Source: Pseudoflavonifractor sp. An85 (GTDB taxonomy: Bacteria > Bacillota > Clostridia > Oscillospirales > Oscillospiraceae). From it: a DNA stretch of 64,000 nucleotides. The notes under the pieces were generated by a model. That model did no database searches. It saw nothing but the letters and a program-made list of their open reading frames with translations, and was not told the DNA's origin. The DNA lies in the NCBI RefSeq assembly GCF_002161235.1, contig NZ_NFHE01000009.1, positions 1 through 64,000 on the forward strand, in the 5' to 3' direction. A program made the position numbers and the translations under genes. Positions 26,482 through 36,208 of this stretch are shown piece after piece (the first letter of the stretch is position 1; every line of letters starts with the position of its first letter).

Positions 26482-26502
26482 ACTACACAATGAATTGGAG
26501 GA

Positions 26503-26886
26503 ATGCTTCTGAAGAATATTCTGCATCATTGGATTTCCAAGAAAAATCATAGCAAGAAGAACGACAGACCCCAGGGTGCCCTGCCTCTTGGCAGAAAGGG
26601 CCGCTGCGGGTTTTCCATCTATGCCGCCACCGTGCTGTGTGTCGGCTGTCTTTCTACCACTGCCTTCGCCGCCAGCGATCCGCTGACAGTAGTGAACAAT
26701 CTCTCCACTTTCATCTTTTCCCTGATCCGCGCCATCGGCCTGATTCTGCTGGGCTGGGGCGTGGTGCAGGTGGGCCTCTCCTTCCAGAGCCATGACCCCT
26801 CCCAGCGTTCCCAGGGCTTTCTCACCCTGGCGGGCGGCCTGGTCGTGACCTTTGCCAAGGAGATCCTCGACCTTATCACAGCTTGA
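26503..26886 (+). CDS. Maff2-family/VirB2-like membrane protein
   Basis: 127 residues: basic N-terminus, a hydrophobic segment ending in TTAFAASDP that looks like a signal-peptidase site, then two helices (about 68-90 and 105-122), the layout of pilin-like VirB2/TrbC subunits. ATG 26503 touches GGAGGA; CTG 26509 has the better spacing. Confidence 0.75.
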   Translation: MLLKNILHHWISKKNHSKKNDRPQGALPLGRKGRCGFSIYAATVLCVGCLSTTAFAASDPLTVVNNLSTFIFSLIRAIGLILLGWGVVQVGLSFQSHDPSQRSQGFLTLAGGLVVTFAKEILDLITA

Positions 26887-26903
26887 GTTTCTGTGTTCCG
26901 GCA

Positions 26904-26941
26904 GCGGGGGCGTCCACAGGGGCGCTCCCGCCTATTTTTTC
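26904..26941 (+). terminator. Terminator or attenuator inside the transfer operon
   Basis: GCGGGGGCG (26904-26912) pairs with CGCTCCCGC (26923-26931), one G-T pair, followed by TTTTTT. It lies between the abundant pilin-like gene and the VirB6-like gene, so it may lower downstream expression. Confidence 0.7.
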
Positions 26942-26968
26942 TGAAGGAGGTGACCAGCCGGAAACTGG

Positions 26969-27497
26969 ATCATAGATAACCTGAACTCGGCGCTGGAAAC
27001 ATGGAACGACAAGCTGGCCGAAATCTGGACCTTGCTCACCCAGGATCCCGCCACCTTCAAAGGCGGTGGGATTTGGGGCGTCATGCTCAACATCAACGAT
27101 GCGCTGAAAGCCATTGGCCTTGGCTTGCTGGTGCTGTTCTTTGCAGTTGGTGTAGTCAAGACCTGTTCGAGCGTGGCCGATCTAAAGCGCCCGGAACACG
27201 CCCTCAAACTGTTTGTCCGCTTTGCCTTGGCAAAGGCGGCGGTGACCTATGGCCTGGATCTGATGCTGGCGGTGTTCCGCATTGTCCAGGGCATGGTTTC
27301 CACCATCATCACCAGGTCGGGCCTGTCGGGAAGCACCAGCACGACACTGCCCCAGGAGATCATCGACAAAATCAACGATGTGGGGTTTTGGGACTCCATC
27401 CCCCTGTGGGCGGTGACCCTCTTAGGCGGCCTGTTCATCACCGTTTTGTCGTTCATCATGATTCTGACGGTGTATAGCCGGATGTTTAAACTCTATA
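26969..27497 (+). CDS. VirB6/TrbL-like membrane channel protein, 5' exon
   Basis: First 176 codons of a polytopic protein, read from ATC 26969 (IIDNLNSALETWNDKLAE), with no ATG/GTG/TTG nearby although GGAGGTGA lies about 17 bases upstream. Contains hydrophobic helices at about 52-72, 95-112 and 142-165. A group II intron begins after ...AAACTCTATA; without splicing the frame ends 24 bases later at TGA 27521-27523. Joined to 30036 the frame continues exactly, giving a 273-residue protein. Confidence 0.85.
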
Positions 27498-28099
27498 GTG
27501 CGCCTGGAAGGGCTGCGGCGTGAGCCAAAGCAGTCTGCGGGCAATTTGGGATTCTGCCAGTAGCGCGGCAGTAGGAAAAGGTATTCCGAAGGGAGGTGCA
27601 AATTACCCTATCACCAACCGATTTATCCGGAGGGGAAACCCAATGGGGAGTGTAGCATATCGGCAACGCCGTAAGTTGGGAAACTATCTAACCACTACTG
27701 AACGGCAAGGTGAAACGTTGTGAATGAGGAATAAAGCTGGATTGCTTGAAGGGCAGTCCAAGGCGGCATACTTGAGCCGGCGGCGCAGGATAGTTGTATT
27801 CGCCGCATGCCGTGGCAATTGGTGACATGTACACGCCGATTGCGAGATACCCACGACAGCCGACCGCAGTAAGCGGATAACGGACGAAAACCCATTCCGA
27901 CATCGCAACACGCTGTCCCAAACTGCCTAACCGGGGATTGCCTAACCCGGAATGCCCTCATAGGCTATGGCTTTCAGAGCCTGAAAATCCGGTATGGCAA
28001 CGGAGCCGCCGTAGTAGTCCGAGCAAGGGAAAGCCTTGCACATAGCGAAGGGCGGCAGGATATCAACCAAACTATCAATGGAAAGGTGCGAGAGGCACT

Positions 28100-29932
28100 A
28101 TGAGAAGTCCAAAGAACGTTTTGGAAAGTCTAACATCAAAAGCAGCAAACAAAGATTACCACTATCAAAGGCTCTATCGAAACCTGTACAATCCGGCATT
28201 TTATCTGCTGGCGTATGAACGTATTCAAGCAAAGCCAGGCAACATGACAGAAGGAAGCGATGGGAAAACAATCGACGGCATGAGTATGAAGCGAATTGAA
28301 GCCCTTATTCAAAAATTGAAGGATTTCAGCTATCAGCCGAAACCGGCCAGAAGAACGTATATCCCGAAAGCAAACGGTAAAACGCGCCCCCTTGGTATTC
28401 CGTCCTTTGACGACAAGCTGGTACAAGAGGTGGTGCGCATGATACTGGAAAGTATCTACGAACCTACCTTCTGTGCTACTTCCCATGGATTTCGCCCAAA
28501 GCGGAGCTGTCATACAGCCCTGCAATATATCAAGCGGAATTACACGGGGGTCAAATGGTTTGTTGAGGGCGACATCAAAGGGTGCTTTGACCATGTTGAC
28601 CATCATGTGCTGGTGCAGATACTGCGCAGACGCATTGCGGATGAGCATTTCATCGGCCTGATTTGGAAATTCCTGAAAGCGGGATATATGGAAAACTGGG
28701 TGTACTACAACACCTACTCCGGCACCCCGCAAGGGTCGCTGATTAGTCCAATCCTGGCGAATATCTATCTCAATGAATTGGACGTGTTCATGGCGGAATA
28801 TGCCAAGACCTTTAACCGCGGCACAAAACGGAAAATCAACCCGGCCTACAAAAAGCCGTTAGATGTCCGGCGCGGAAAACAGGAATGGCTAAAACGCAAT
28901 GGAGCAAAAATCAGTGAGGAAAAACGTCGGGAGGTCATGGCGCAGATAAAGGAACTTAATAGCCAGCTGCGCTCTATTCCTTACAGCGATCCCATGGACA
29001 CGGAATACAAGCGGGTTGTTTACGTCCGCTATGCCGACGACTTCCTGATTGGTGTGATTGGAAGCAAAGAGGATGCAAGGCAGGTCAAATCCGATGTGGG
29101 AGCGTTCATCAGGGAGCGCCTTCATCTGGAGATGTCACCGGAAAAAACACTCATCACCCACGGCAATGATTTCGCCCGTTTTCTCGGATATCTGATTACA
29201 ATTAGTCAGGACCGAAACTGCATCCGCACCTCAAAGGGCGCTGTCCAGCGCATTTATTCTGGCAAGGTTAAACTCTATATACCCAAGGAAAAATGGCTGA
29301 ACCGCCTGCTCTCCTATGGCACCCTGAAAATCAGCTACGACAAAGCCCATGGGAACAAAGAGGTATGGGAACCGGTACGGCGTCCGGGGCTGATACGCCT
29401 GGATGATATTGAGATTCTGAACCAGTACAATGCAGAAGTGCGGGGAATGTACAACTATTATCGGCTGGCAAACAACGCAACGGTGTTGAACTCCTTCTTC
29501 TATGTGATGAAGTTCAGCATGTACAAGACCTTCGCTGGAAAGTATCGGACAAGTATGCGAAAAATCATCCGCAAATACTGCCACAACGGGGACTTCACCG
29601 TATCCTATCCAACGAAAAACGGGACAAAGTCCGTGGTGTTCTACAATCAGGGTATGCGGCGCAACGGCAGAGTTGTTGTGACGGAAAACCCGGACATTAT
29701 TGGCAGAGCAAATGAGAACCGCCGCTATACAAGTCTGACAGACCGACTGGAGGGCCATGTATGCGAGTTCTGCGGAGCCGAAACAGAGGATATTGAAATC
29801 CATCATGTCCGAAAACTGAAAGATTTAAGTGGTAAGGCGGAATGGGAGCGCCATATGATTGCGCGCAGGCGCAAGACAATGGCCCTATGCCATTCCTGCC
29901 ATGTAAAGCTGCACAATGGAAAGTTAGACTGA
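28100..29932 (+). CDS. ltrA: Group II intron reverse transcriptase/maturase/HNH endonuclease
   Basis: 610 residues. RT domain with YIPKANGKTRPLGIPSFDDK, EGDIKGCFDHVDH and the catalytic YVRYADDFLIGV; maturase X domain around 420-530; C-terminal HNH endonuclease (VCEFCGAETEDIEIHHVRKL ... ALCHSCHVKLH). All catalytic motifs are intact, so the intron is probably splicing- and mobility-competent. Starts at ATG 28100. Confidence 0.95.
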   Translation: MRSPKNVLESLTSKAANKDYHYQRLYRNLYNPAFYLLAYERIQAKPGNMTEGSDGKTIDGMSMKRIEALIQKLKDFSYQPKPARRTYIPKANGKTRPLGIPSFDDKLVQEVVRMILESIYEPTFCATSHGFRPKRSCHTALQYIKRNYTGVKWFVEGDIKGCFDHVDHHVLVQILRRRIADEHFIGLIWKFLKAGYMENWVYYNTYSGTPQGSLISPILANIYLNELDVFMAEYAKTFNRGTKRKINPAYKKPLDVRRGKQEWLKRNGAKISEEKRREVMAQIKELNSQLRSIPYSDPMDTEYKRVVYVRYADDFLIGVIGSKEDARQVKSDVGAFIRERLHLEMSPEKTLITHGNDFARFLGYLITISQDRNCIRTSKGAVQRIYSGKVKLYIPKEKWLNRLLSYGTLKISYDKAHGNKEVWEPVRRPGLIRLDDIEILNQYNAEVRGMYNYYRLANNATVLNSFFYVMKFSMYKTFAGKYRTSMRKIIRKYCHNGDFTVSYPTKNGTKSVVFYNQGMRRNGRVVVTENPDIIGRANENRRYTSLTDRLEGHVCEFCGAETEDIEIHHVRKLKDLSGKAEWERHMIARRRKTMALCHSCHVKLHNGKLD

Positions 29933-29940
29933 TATCTGGA

Positions 29941-29974
29941 AAGCCGGATACATCGAGAGGTGTACGTCCGGTTT
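29941..29974 (+). ncRNA. Group II intron domain V
   Basis: A 34-nt hairpin with the catalytic AGC triad at 29942-29944, a GAGA tetraloop and the closing CCGG pairs (AGCCGGATAC...GTACGTCCGGTT). Domain VI with the branch-point region follows to 30033. Confidence 0.9.
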
Positions 29975-30035
29975 GGAGGGGAGCGTTTGGAAACCTACCG
30001 CAGGAATGCGGCAAGGCGTTGGGCGCTTACCCTAC

Positions 30036-30328
30036 TGTACACCGCCATCGCCCCGGTTCCGCTCTCCAGCTTTGCGGGGGAACCCACCAGCAATGTGGGG
30101 AAAAACTTTCTCCGCTCCTATGCCGGGGTGTGTCTGGAAGGGGCCATCATCGCATTGGCCTGCATCATCTTCTCCGTCATGGCGACCTCCCCGCCTGCGG
30201 TGGATCCCAATGTCTCGGCGGTGACCGCCGTGTGGAGTTATGTGGGCGAGCTCATTTTCAACCTGCTTGTCCTCGTAGGCGCCGTGCGGATGAGTGACCG
30301 CATCGTGAAAGAAATCTTGGGCCTGTGA
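30036..30328 (+). CDS. VirB6/TrbL-like membrane channel protein, 3' exon
   Basis: Continues the 26969 frame: TG completes Met, then YTAIAPVPLSSFAGEP, a conserved periplasmic-side motif of this family, followed by two helices (GVCLEGAIIALACIIFSVMA and WSYVGELIFNLLVLVGAV). Ends RIVKEILGL. Not an independent gene. Confidence 0.88.
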
Positions 30329-30348
30329 GCCGGAAGGAGTGAAGCATT

Positions 30349-30765
30349 ATAGAAGTAAAAGTGCCAAAGGAAATACGGGATTACCAGGAGTCCATCTTTT
30401 TCGGCCTGTCCACCAGGCAGTTCCTCTGCTCCCTTCTGGCGGTGGGCGTAGCGGTGGGCATCTACTTCGGCCTGCGCCCCTTTGTGGGGAGCGAGGAAGT
30501 TGGCTGGATGTGCATCCTTGGGGCTGCGCCCTTTGCCGCCTGCGGCTTTTTCAAGTACCATGGCATGACTGCGGAAAAGCTGGCCTGGGCCTGGTTTAAG
30601 TCGGAATTCCTGTACCCGAAGAAGCTGCTGTTTCAATCCGACAGCCTCTACTACGAGGCAATGGAGGAAGCCATTGCGGAGGGCGAAAAGCCTCCTCACA
30701 AGCGCAAAAACCGCAGGCCCCAGCATCAGCGGGTAAAGGCCAGGGGGAATAAGGCATGGAGATGA
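30349..30765 (+). CDS. prgI: PrgI-family membrane protein
   Basis: 138 residues. Starts EVKVPKEIRDYQESIFFGLS, the family signature, with two helices (about 30-47 and 55-72) and a basic C-terminus. The codon at the M position is ATA (30349), preceded by GGAGTGA; GTG 30361 would remove the conserved EVKV. Acts in the secretion channel beside VirB4. Confidence 0.85.
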   Translation: MEVKVPKEIRDYQESIFFGLSTRQFLCSLLAVGVAVGIYFGLRPFVGSEEVGWMCILGAAPFAACGFFKYHGMTAEKLAWAWFKSEFLYPKKLLFQSDSLYYEAMEEAIAEGEKPPHKRKNRRPQHQRVKARGNKAWR

Positions 30766-31475
30766 ATATCCACTCCATCCTCCCGGAGGAAATCGCCGCC
30801 ATGGGCGGGCATAGCAACCGTGTGCTGAATGAAAAAACCGGCTGCATCGGCTATCTGACAGACAATCTCAATGCCAGCGCCCCGGTGTTTGAAAGCTCCT
30901 GGCATGACCGCACGCCCCGGCTCAACACCCCGGAATTCACCGACGATTTCAACGATATGATGGATGCCCTGCGCCAAGGGATCCTGAAAAGCCCCGCAGA
31001 ACTGCGTGCTTATTGTGCCGCTCACCCGGACAGCCTTCTGCAAGACAATCTCAGTGCCGATACACGGCATGGGTTTCGCATCAATACCGGAAAGTACTCC
31101 TACTGGATGGTTTGCTCGTTTCTCTCCACAGACTGCCGGTTGTGGGTAAACGCCTTTTCGTTCCTGGCGCTGGATCGCTACATGAGGGAGGCCCGAAACG
31201 GCATCCCCATTTTGGATTTGCAGGGCCATGAGCGGTTCCGGATGCCGGATGGAGGAAAACTGAAAGCCGTGTCTCCCAACGGGCGTTCCAGCTTCTGGAC
31301 CATCCGCTATTTGGACACGGAGCAGGCGGTTCTGTTCGATGAACTGCGCCAAAGCTCCATCCACGCTGTTCAGGAGCTGCCGGAGTGGGCGGCAAAAAGC
31401 GGGCTTCATCTGCTGCCGCTGGATCCGCCCATGCGGGCCAGCCACAAGCCGCACCGCAAAGGGCAGGAGCGATGA
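30756..31475 (+). CDS. Conserved ICE protein of unknown function
   Basis: 239 residues, soluble, no motif recognised. Overlaps prgI by 10 bases and precedes virB4, so it is cotranslated with the secretion genes. It contains HGFRINTGKYSYWMVCSFLS and a proline-rich, basic tail. ATG 30756 or 30762. Confidence 0.65.
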   Translation: MEMNIHSILPEEIAAMGGHSNRVLNEKTGCIGYLTDNLNASAPVFESSWHDRTPRLNTPEFTDDFNDMMDALRQGILKSPAELRAYCAAHPDSLLQDNLSADTRHGFRINTGKYSYWMVCSFLSTDCRLWVNAFSFLALDRYMREARNGIPILDLQGHERFRMPDGGKLKAVSPNGRSSFWTIRYLDTEQAVLFDELRQSSIHAVQELPEWAAKSGLHLLPLDPPMRASHKPHRKGQER

Positions 31476-31508
31476 TGCCCAACACAAAAATCTCTTAGAA
31501 AAGGACGG

Positions 31509-33857
31509 ATGCCTATAATCAAAACGCTTACTAAAGCAACGAAGTTGGAAAAAGAGAAATTCACGATCCCCAAGTCCGTACAGGACGCCATCCCCATCCA
31601 GCGCATCTGGCCGGATGGGATTTTTCAGGTGGGGAGCCGGTTCTCCAAAACCTTCTCCTTTACCGACATCAATTACAGCATTGCCAGCAAGGACGATAAG
31701 ACCGCCATGTTCTTGGACTATTCAGAGCTCCTCAACGCTCTGGATTCCGGAGCCAGCGCCAAAATTACCATCCACAACCGGCGGATCGACAAGGCGCAGT
31801 TCGAGAAATCCCTGCTGCTCCCCATGCGGGAGGATGGCCTGGACCATTTCCGCAGGGAATACAATGAAATGCTGCTCTCCAAGGTTACCGGCACCAACAA
31901 CAGTGTGGTGCAGGATCGCTACATCACCATCACGGTAGCCAAGCGGAATATCGATGAAGCCCGCACCTATTTCTCCCGTGTAGGCACAGACCTCATCAAT
32001 CACCTGTCTCAGCTGTCCTCGGTGGGGCGGGAACTGGACGCCGCCGCCAGGCTGCAGCTGTTCCGGGATTTCTTCAAGGGTTCGGAGCCTGCGGCCTTTG
32101 CCTTCGACCTGCGAGAGCACATGAAAAAGGGCCACAGCTTCAAGGATTGGCTCTGCCCTGACTCCATGGAATTTCAGAAGGACCACTTCCGCATCGATGA
32201 GCGATGGGGCCGGGTGCTCTATCTGCAGGATTATGCCACCTATATCAAAGACTCCATGATTGCCGAGCTCTGCGACATGGACCGCAGCCTCATGCTGTCC
32301 ATCGACGTTCTGCCGGTTCCCACTGACGAAGCGGTGCGGGAGATCCAGAACAAGCTGCTGGGTGTGGAGACCAATGCGGCCAACTGGCAGCGGAAGCAGA
32401 ACGCCGCCAACAACTTCTCCGCCGTGCTGCCCTACGATATGGAGCAGCAGAGGAAGGAAACCAAGGAGATGCTGGACGACCTCACCAACAGAGACCAAAG
32501 GATGATGTTCGGCCTGGTGACGCTGGTGCATCTGGCCGACACCAAGGAGCAGCTGGACTCGGATACCGAAACCATCCTCACTGTGTCCCGAAAGCATCTG
32601 TGCCAAATGAGCACGCTGCGCTGGCAGCAGAAGGATGGTCTGGACACCGTTCTGCCCTATGGCCTGCGGAAGATCCATGCCCTGCGCACCCTGACCACCG
32701 AGAGCACTGCGGTGCTGATTCCCTTCCGCGCCCAGGAGATCCTCCAGGGCGGCGGCATCTACTACGGGCAGAACGCTGTTTCCAAGAACATGATTGTGGC
32801 GGACCGCCGCAGACTCCTCAACGGGAACAGTTTCCGTTTGGGTGTCAGCGGATCCGGTAAATCCTTCTCCGCCAAGGAGGAGATCGTCAGCATCGCCCTG
32901 TCCACCGATGACGATATCCTCATTCTGGACCCCGAATCCGAATTCGGCTTCCTGACGGAAGCGTTGGGCGGCGAGGTGATCCGGGTGTCGGCCTCTTCTG
33001 ATACCCACATCAATGCGCTGGACATGGACAAAGCCTATGGGGATGAGCGCAACCCGCTGATTGAGAAATCCGAGTTCGTCCTCTCCCTGTTTGAACAGCT
33101 GGTGGGCGCCGGAGGTGTTTCTGCCAAGGAGAAATCCATCCTGGACCGCTGCACCTACGATGTGTACCGGGAGTACATGGCCAACAACTACCAGGGCGAG
33201 GTACCCACCCTGAAGGATCTGTACCATTCCCTCCTGAAGCAGCCGGAGCCGGAGGCCAGGGGGCTTGCCCTTTCCTCCGAGCTCTTCATCACTGGCAGCC
33301 TCAACACCTTTGCCCAGCCCACCAATGTGGATACCAAGGCGAGGATCATCGCCTATGATATCCGGGAACTTGGGGAGCAGCTCATGCCTATTGGGATGCT
33401 GGTCACGCTGGACGCCATCTTCAACCGGGTGATTCAGAACTGGAAGAAGGGCAAGACCACCTGGGTGTTTGCGGACGAGTTTTATCTGCTGTTCCGCTAT
33501 CAGTACAGCGCCGACTTTTTCTATAAGCTGTGGAAGCGCATCCGCAAGTACAACGGCCTTGTGACAGGGCTCACACAGAATGTGGAGGAACTACTCCGTT
33601 CCGATACCGCCCGTCTCATGCTGGCGAACAGCGAATTCCTCATTCTGCTGAATCAATCCGCCACAGACCGTGACGAGTTGGCGGGCCTCCTGCACATCTC
33701 CGACACCCAACTGGGGTACATCACCAATGTGTCGGCGGGCTGCGGCCTCATCCGCTGCGCCGGGAACATCGTCCCCTTCGAGAACAGCTTTCCCCGCAAC
33801 ACCCGCTTGTACCAGCTGATGACCACCAAACCGGATGAAGCCCTGAGAGGGGTGTAA
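31509..33857 (+). CDS. virB4: VirB4-family conjugation ATPase
   Basis: 782 residues. Walker A RLGVSGSGKSFSAKEE near 445, Walker B TWVFADEFYLLF near 652, and the downstream GLVTGLTQNVEELL and ILLNQSATDRDEL segments usual for VirB4. It powers channel assembly and substrate export. ATG 31509 follows GGACGG closely. Confidence 0.95.
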   Translation: MPIIKTLTKATKLEKEKFTIPKSVQDAIPIQRIWPDGIFQVGSRFSKTFSFTDINYSIASKDDKTAMFLDYSELLNALDSGASAKITIHNRRIDKAQFEKSLLLPMREDGLDHFRREYNEMLLSKVTGTNNSVVQDRYITITVAKRNIDEARTYFSRVGTDLINHLSQLSSVGRELDAAARLQLFRDFFKGSEPAAFAFDLREHMKKGHSFKDWLCPDSMEFQKDHFRIDERWGRVLYLQDYATYIKDSMIAELCDMDRSLMLSIDVLPVPTDEAVREIQNKLLGVETNAANWQRKQNAANNFSAVLPYDMEQQRKETKEMLDDLTNRDQRMMFGLVTLVHLADTKEQLDSDTETILTVSRKHLCQMSTLRWQQKDGLDTVLPYGLRKIHALRTLTTESTAVLIPFRAQEILQGGGIYYGQNAVSKNMIVADRRRLLNGNSFRLGVSGSGKSFSAKEEIVSIALSTDDDILILDPESEFGFLTEALGGEVIRVSASSDTHINALDMDKAYGDERNPLIEKSEFVLSLFEQLVGAGGVSAKEKSILDRCTYDVYREYMANNYQGEVPTLKDLYHSLLKQPEPEARGLALSSELFITGSLNTFAQPTNVDTKARIIAYDIRELGEQLMPIGMLVTLDAIFNRVIQNWKKGKTTWVFADEFYLLFRYQYSADFFYKLWKRIRKYNGLVTGLTQNVEELLRSDTARLMLANSEFLILLNQSATDRDELAGLLHISDTQLGYITNVSAGCGLIRCAGNIVPFENSFPRNTRLYQLMTTKPDEALRGV

Positions 33858-33930
33858 CATCCATGAAACTGTCATTCCCCAGGGGGCCTCCTTCGACCCC
33901 CTGTATTCTTTTTTTGCAGGAGGTATGCCT

Positions 33931-35682
33931 TTGAAAGAAATAAAGACCAAACCGGAGGGCGGCAAGCCCAAACTGCTGGGGAGTGCGGCCAAAGCCCCGA
34001 AAACCGCCATGAAGGATTTGTGGCTGAAGTCCAAGGAGAAATCCGTTTCCGAGATAAAGGAAACGCCCTTCGCCAGCCAGCAGGGGGAGTCCTCCAATGC
34101 CCCGGCCAACACTGCCGGGGATCAGATGCTGTCCGGCATGGAGAGCACTGCCAAGAAGGGGGCAGATTTGACCTATCGGGGCGGCAAAAAGCTGGCGCAG
34201 ACTACCGCCAAGAAAGTGCGGGAGAAACGTGAGGTAGCCCGCATTCGCAAGCAGGCCGAGGGTCCCGCCTCAAAAGCCGCATCCCAAACGGGAAAGGCCG
34301 CCAAGCGTGCGGCCTCCAAAATTAAGACCAAGAACGCTGTGGTGAAGGGTGTCAAGGGGAAGCCGGCAAAAGCGGTAAAGACAGCCAACAGGACCCTGAA
34401 GGGAGTCAAGCAGGGCGCCAAAAGCATCCAGACCGCACAGAGATCCGCTAAGGTGGCGCAGAGAACAGCCCAGGCCACCGCAAAGGCGGCAAAGGCAGCC
34501 GCCCATGCCGCCAGAGCCACAGCGAAAGCGACGGTCACTGGGGTCAAGGCCGCTGTTAAGGTGACTGCCACAGCCATAAAAGCGACCATCGCGGCAATGA
34601 AGGGATTGATTGCCGCCATCGCTGCCGGTGGCTGGGTCGCTGTGGTGATCATCCTGCTGATATGCCTGATTGCTTTGATAGTCGGCTCCTGCTTCGGCCT
34701 GTTCTTCGGTTCAGAGTCCACTGGGACAGGGACCAGCGTGACCCAGGCGGTGGCTGACCTCAACGAAGAATACCAGGCGCACATTCAGGAGATTGAAACC
34801 GCCAACCCCCATGACAGGCAGGAGATCACCTCCAACGACGGGGTGCTGTCTGTCAATTGGGAAGATGTCCTTGCGGTATTCTCCGCAAAAGTGACGGGCG
34901 CAGAGGATGGCTCCCAGGTGGCCTCGCTGGACGATGTCCAGGTGGATGAACTGCGGAGTATCACGTGGGAGATGAACGCCATCAGCTACACCACCCGCAC
35001 AGAGAGCAGTTCCGTAGAGGTGACTTCCACAGATGAGAATGGAAATGAGGTTACCAGCACGGAGACGGTGACGGAAACCATTCTGGAAATCACCATCACC
35101 CACAAAACACCGGAGGAAATGGCCCAGCAATACAACTTCAATGACAGGCAGAATGAATACCTGGCCCTGATGACAGAGCCGGAAAATGAAAACCTGTGGG
35201 CCGAACTGCTGGGCGGTTACGTCAGCGGCGGCGGGCAAATCATAGACCCCAATACCAACTGGGAAGGAACAGGCATCTTCCAATGGCCGCTGCCTCAGAG
35301 CTACACCATTACCTCTTGGTTCGGCTACCGGGCGGATCCCTTCACCGGGGAGATCGACTACCACAGCGGCACCGACATCGGTGCTCCGGGCGGCACCCCC
35401 ATCCTGGCGGCTGCGGATGGCACCGTCACCATCGCCAACGGGATAGACTCCTGGGGCGGCGGGTACGGGTATTACATCAAGGTGCGCCACAACGACACCT
35501 ACGAAACCCTGTATGCCCACTGTTCCTCCATCTGTGTGGTGGCAGGCCAGGAGGTCAAGCAGGGCGAGGTGATCGGCTATGTAGGCACCACAGGGAACTC
35601 TACCGGAAATCACCTCCACTTCGAGGTGTGGCAAAACGGGCAGCGCACCGACGCTCTCAGCTTCTTCAGGGCTAAAGGATAA
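33931..35682 (+). CDS. Membrane-anchored M23 peptidoglycan hydrolase of the transfer system
   Basis: 583 residues from TTG 33931, since AGGAGGT abuts the alternative ATG 33925. Residues 1-225 are cytoplasmic, very rich in Lys and Ala (ATAKAAKAAAHAARATAKA), a helical linker; one membrane helix follows at about 232-255; then an extracellular stretch and an M23 LytM domain with HSGTDIG and HLHFEVW metal ligands. It would open the cell wall for the channel, replacing the usual NlpC/P60 enzyme of CwlT type. Confidence 0.85.
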   Translation: MKEIKTKPEGGKPKLLGSAAKAPKTAMKDLWLKSKEKSVSEIKETPFASQQGESSNAPANTAGDQMLSGMESTAKKGADLTYRGGKKLAQTTAKKVREKREVARIRKQAEGPASKAASQTGKAAKRAASKIKTKNAVVKGVKGKPAKAVKTANRTLKGVKQGAKSIQTAQRSAKVAQRTAQATAKAAKAAAHAARATAKATVTGVKAAVKVTATAIKATIAAMKGLIAAIAAGGWVAVVIILLICLIALIVGSCFGLFFGSESTGTGTSVTQAVADLNEEYQAHIQEIETANPHDRQEITSNDGVLSVNWEDVLAVFSAKVTGAEDGSQVASLDDVQVDELRSITWEMNAISYTTRTESSSVEVTSTDENGNEVTSTETVTETILEITITHKTPEEMAQQYNFNDRQNEYLALMTEPENENLWAELLGGYVSGGGQIIDPNTNWEGTGIFQWPLPQSYTITSWFGYRADPFTGEIDYHSGTDIGAPGGTPILAAADGTVTIANGIDSWGGGYGYYIKVRHNDTYETLYAHCSSICVVAGQEVKQGEVIGYVGTTGNSTGNHLHFEVWQNGQRTDALSFFRAKG

Positions 35683-35685
35683 AAG

Positions 35686-35713
35686 GAAGCAGCAGCCTGG
35701 TTCAGGCTGCTGC
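35686..35713 (-). terminator. Terminator for the minus-strand regulator
   Basis: GCAGCAGCCTG...CAGGCTGCTGC (35689-35699, 35703-35713); on the minus strand it is followed by TTCCTTTT. It lies between two convergent genes and may serve both. Confidence 0.75.
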
Positions 35714-35716
35714 CCC

Positions 35717-36154
35717 TCATTTCTTTCTCTCGAAGCTGTACCCCACATCACGGATGCACCGCAGGTAAACACCGGAGTCCTGCTTCAAATTCAGCTTTCG
35801 CCGGATGGCCTGCACGTGATGGCTGACCAGCTTTCGGGCTTCCCCATAGTCTGGCTCCCGCCAGATCCTCTCATAGATTTGGCTGTGCGTTAAGACATGG
35901 TTGGAGTTCTGGAATAAGTATATAAGTATTTCGTACTCCGTTTTGGTAAGCGGGATCTCCTGCTGGTTGCGGAAAACCCTGCGCTGCCGTGGATAGATTT
36001 CAAGCCCTGGAAGAGATATGATAGAGTCCTTGTTCTGTTTGCAGTTTTCGATTTCGGGATGATCCTGCAAAAACGAAAGAAAGTCCTCAAAAACTTCCCC
36101 ATCCTCTTCCTGCAGCTCCAGAATAATGACTCGTCTAATTCTATCACCTCCCAT
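35717..36154 (-). CDS. Stand-alone OmpR-type winged-helix protein
   Basis: 145 residues. The C-terminal 95 (LEIYPRQRRVFRNQQEIPLTKTEYEILIYLF ... VGYSFERK) form a complete Trans_reg_C domain, but the phospho-receiver domain is replaced by a 45-residue acidic segment. It cannot be phosphorylated like a normal response regulator. It lies downstream of the ABC exporter genes and could be expressed with them. Confidence 0.75.
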   Translation of the reverse strand: MGGDRIRRVIILELQEEDGEVFEDFLSFLQDHPEIENCKQNKDSIISLPGLEIYPRQRRVFRNQQEIPLTKTEYEILIYLFQNSNHVLTHSQIYERIWREPDYGEARKLVSHHVQAIRRKLNLKQDSGVYLRCIRDVGYSFERKK

Positions 36155-36208
36155 GCTTATGAACGAAATCCTGTTTGCCCTTCATGCTGCTGCATGAGGA
36201 TCCCCGGT

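Larger units (their letters stand above)
27498..30035 (+). mobile_element. Group II intron interrupting the VirB6/TrbL gene
   Basis: About 2.54 kb. The 5' end reads GTGCGCC (consensus GUGYG), the 3' end reads ...CCTAC (AY), domain V is at 29941-29974, and an RT-maturase is encoded inside domain IV. 27498-28099 is the non-coding ribozyme part (domains I-III). Excision joins ATA to TG, making an in-frame Met codon and restoring the host gene, so the intron lies in the sense orientation and could be phenotypically silent. Confidence 0.9.
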
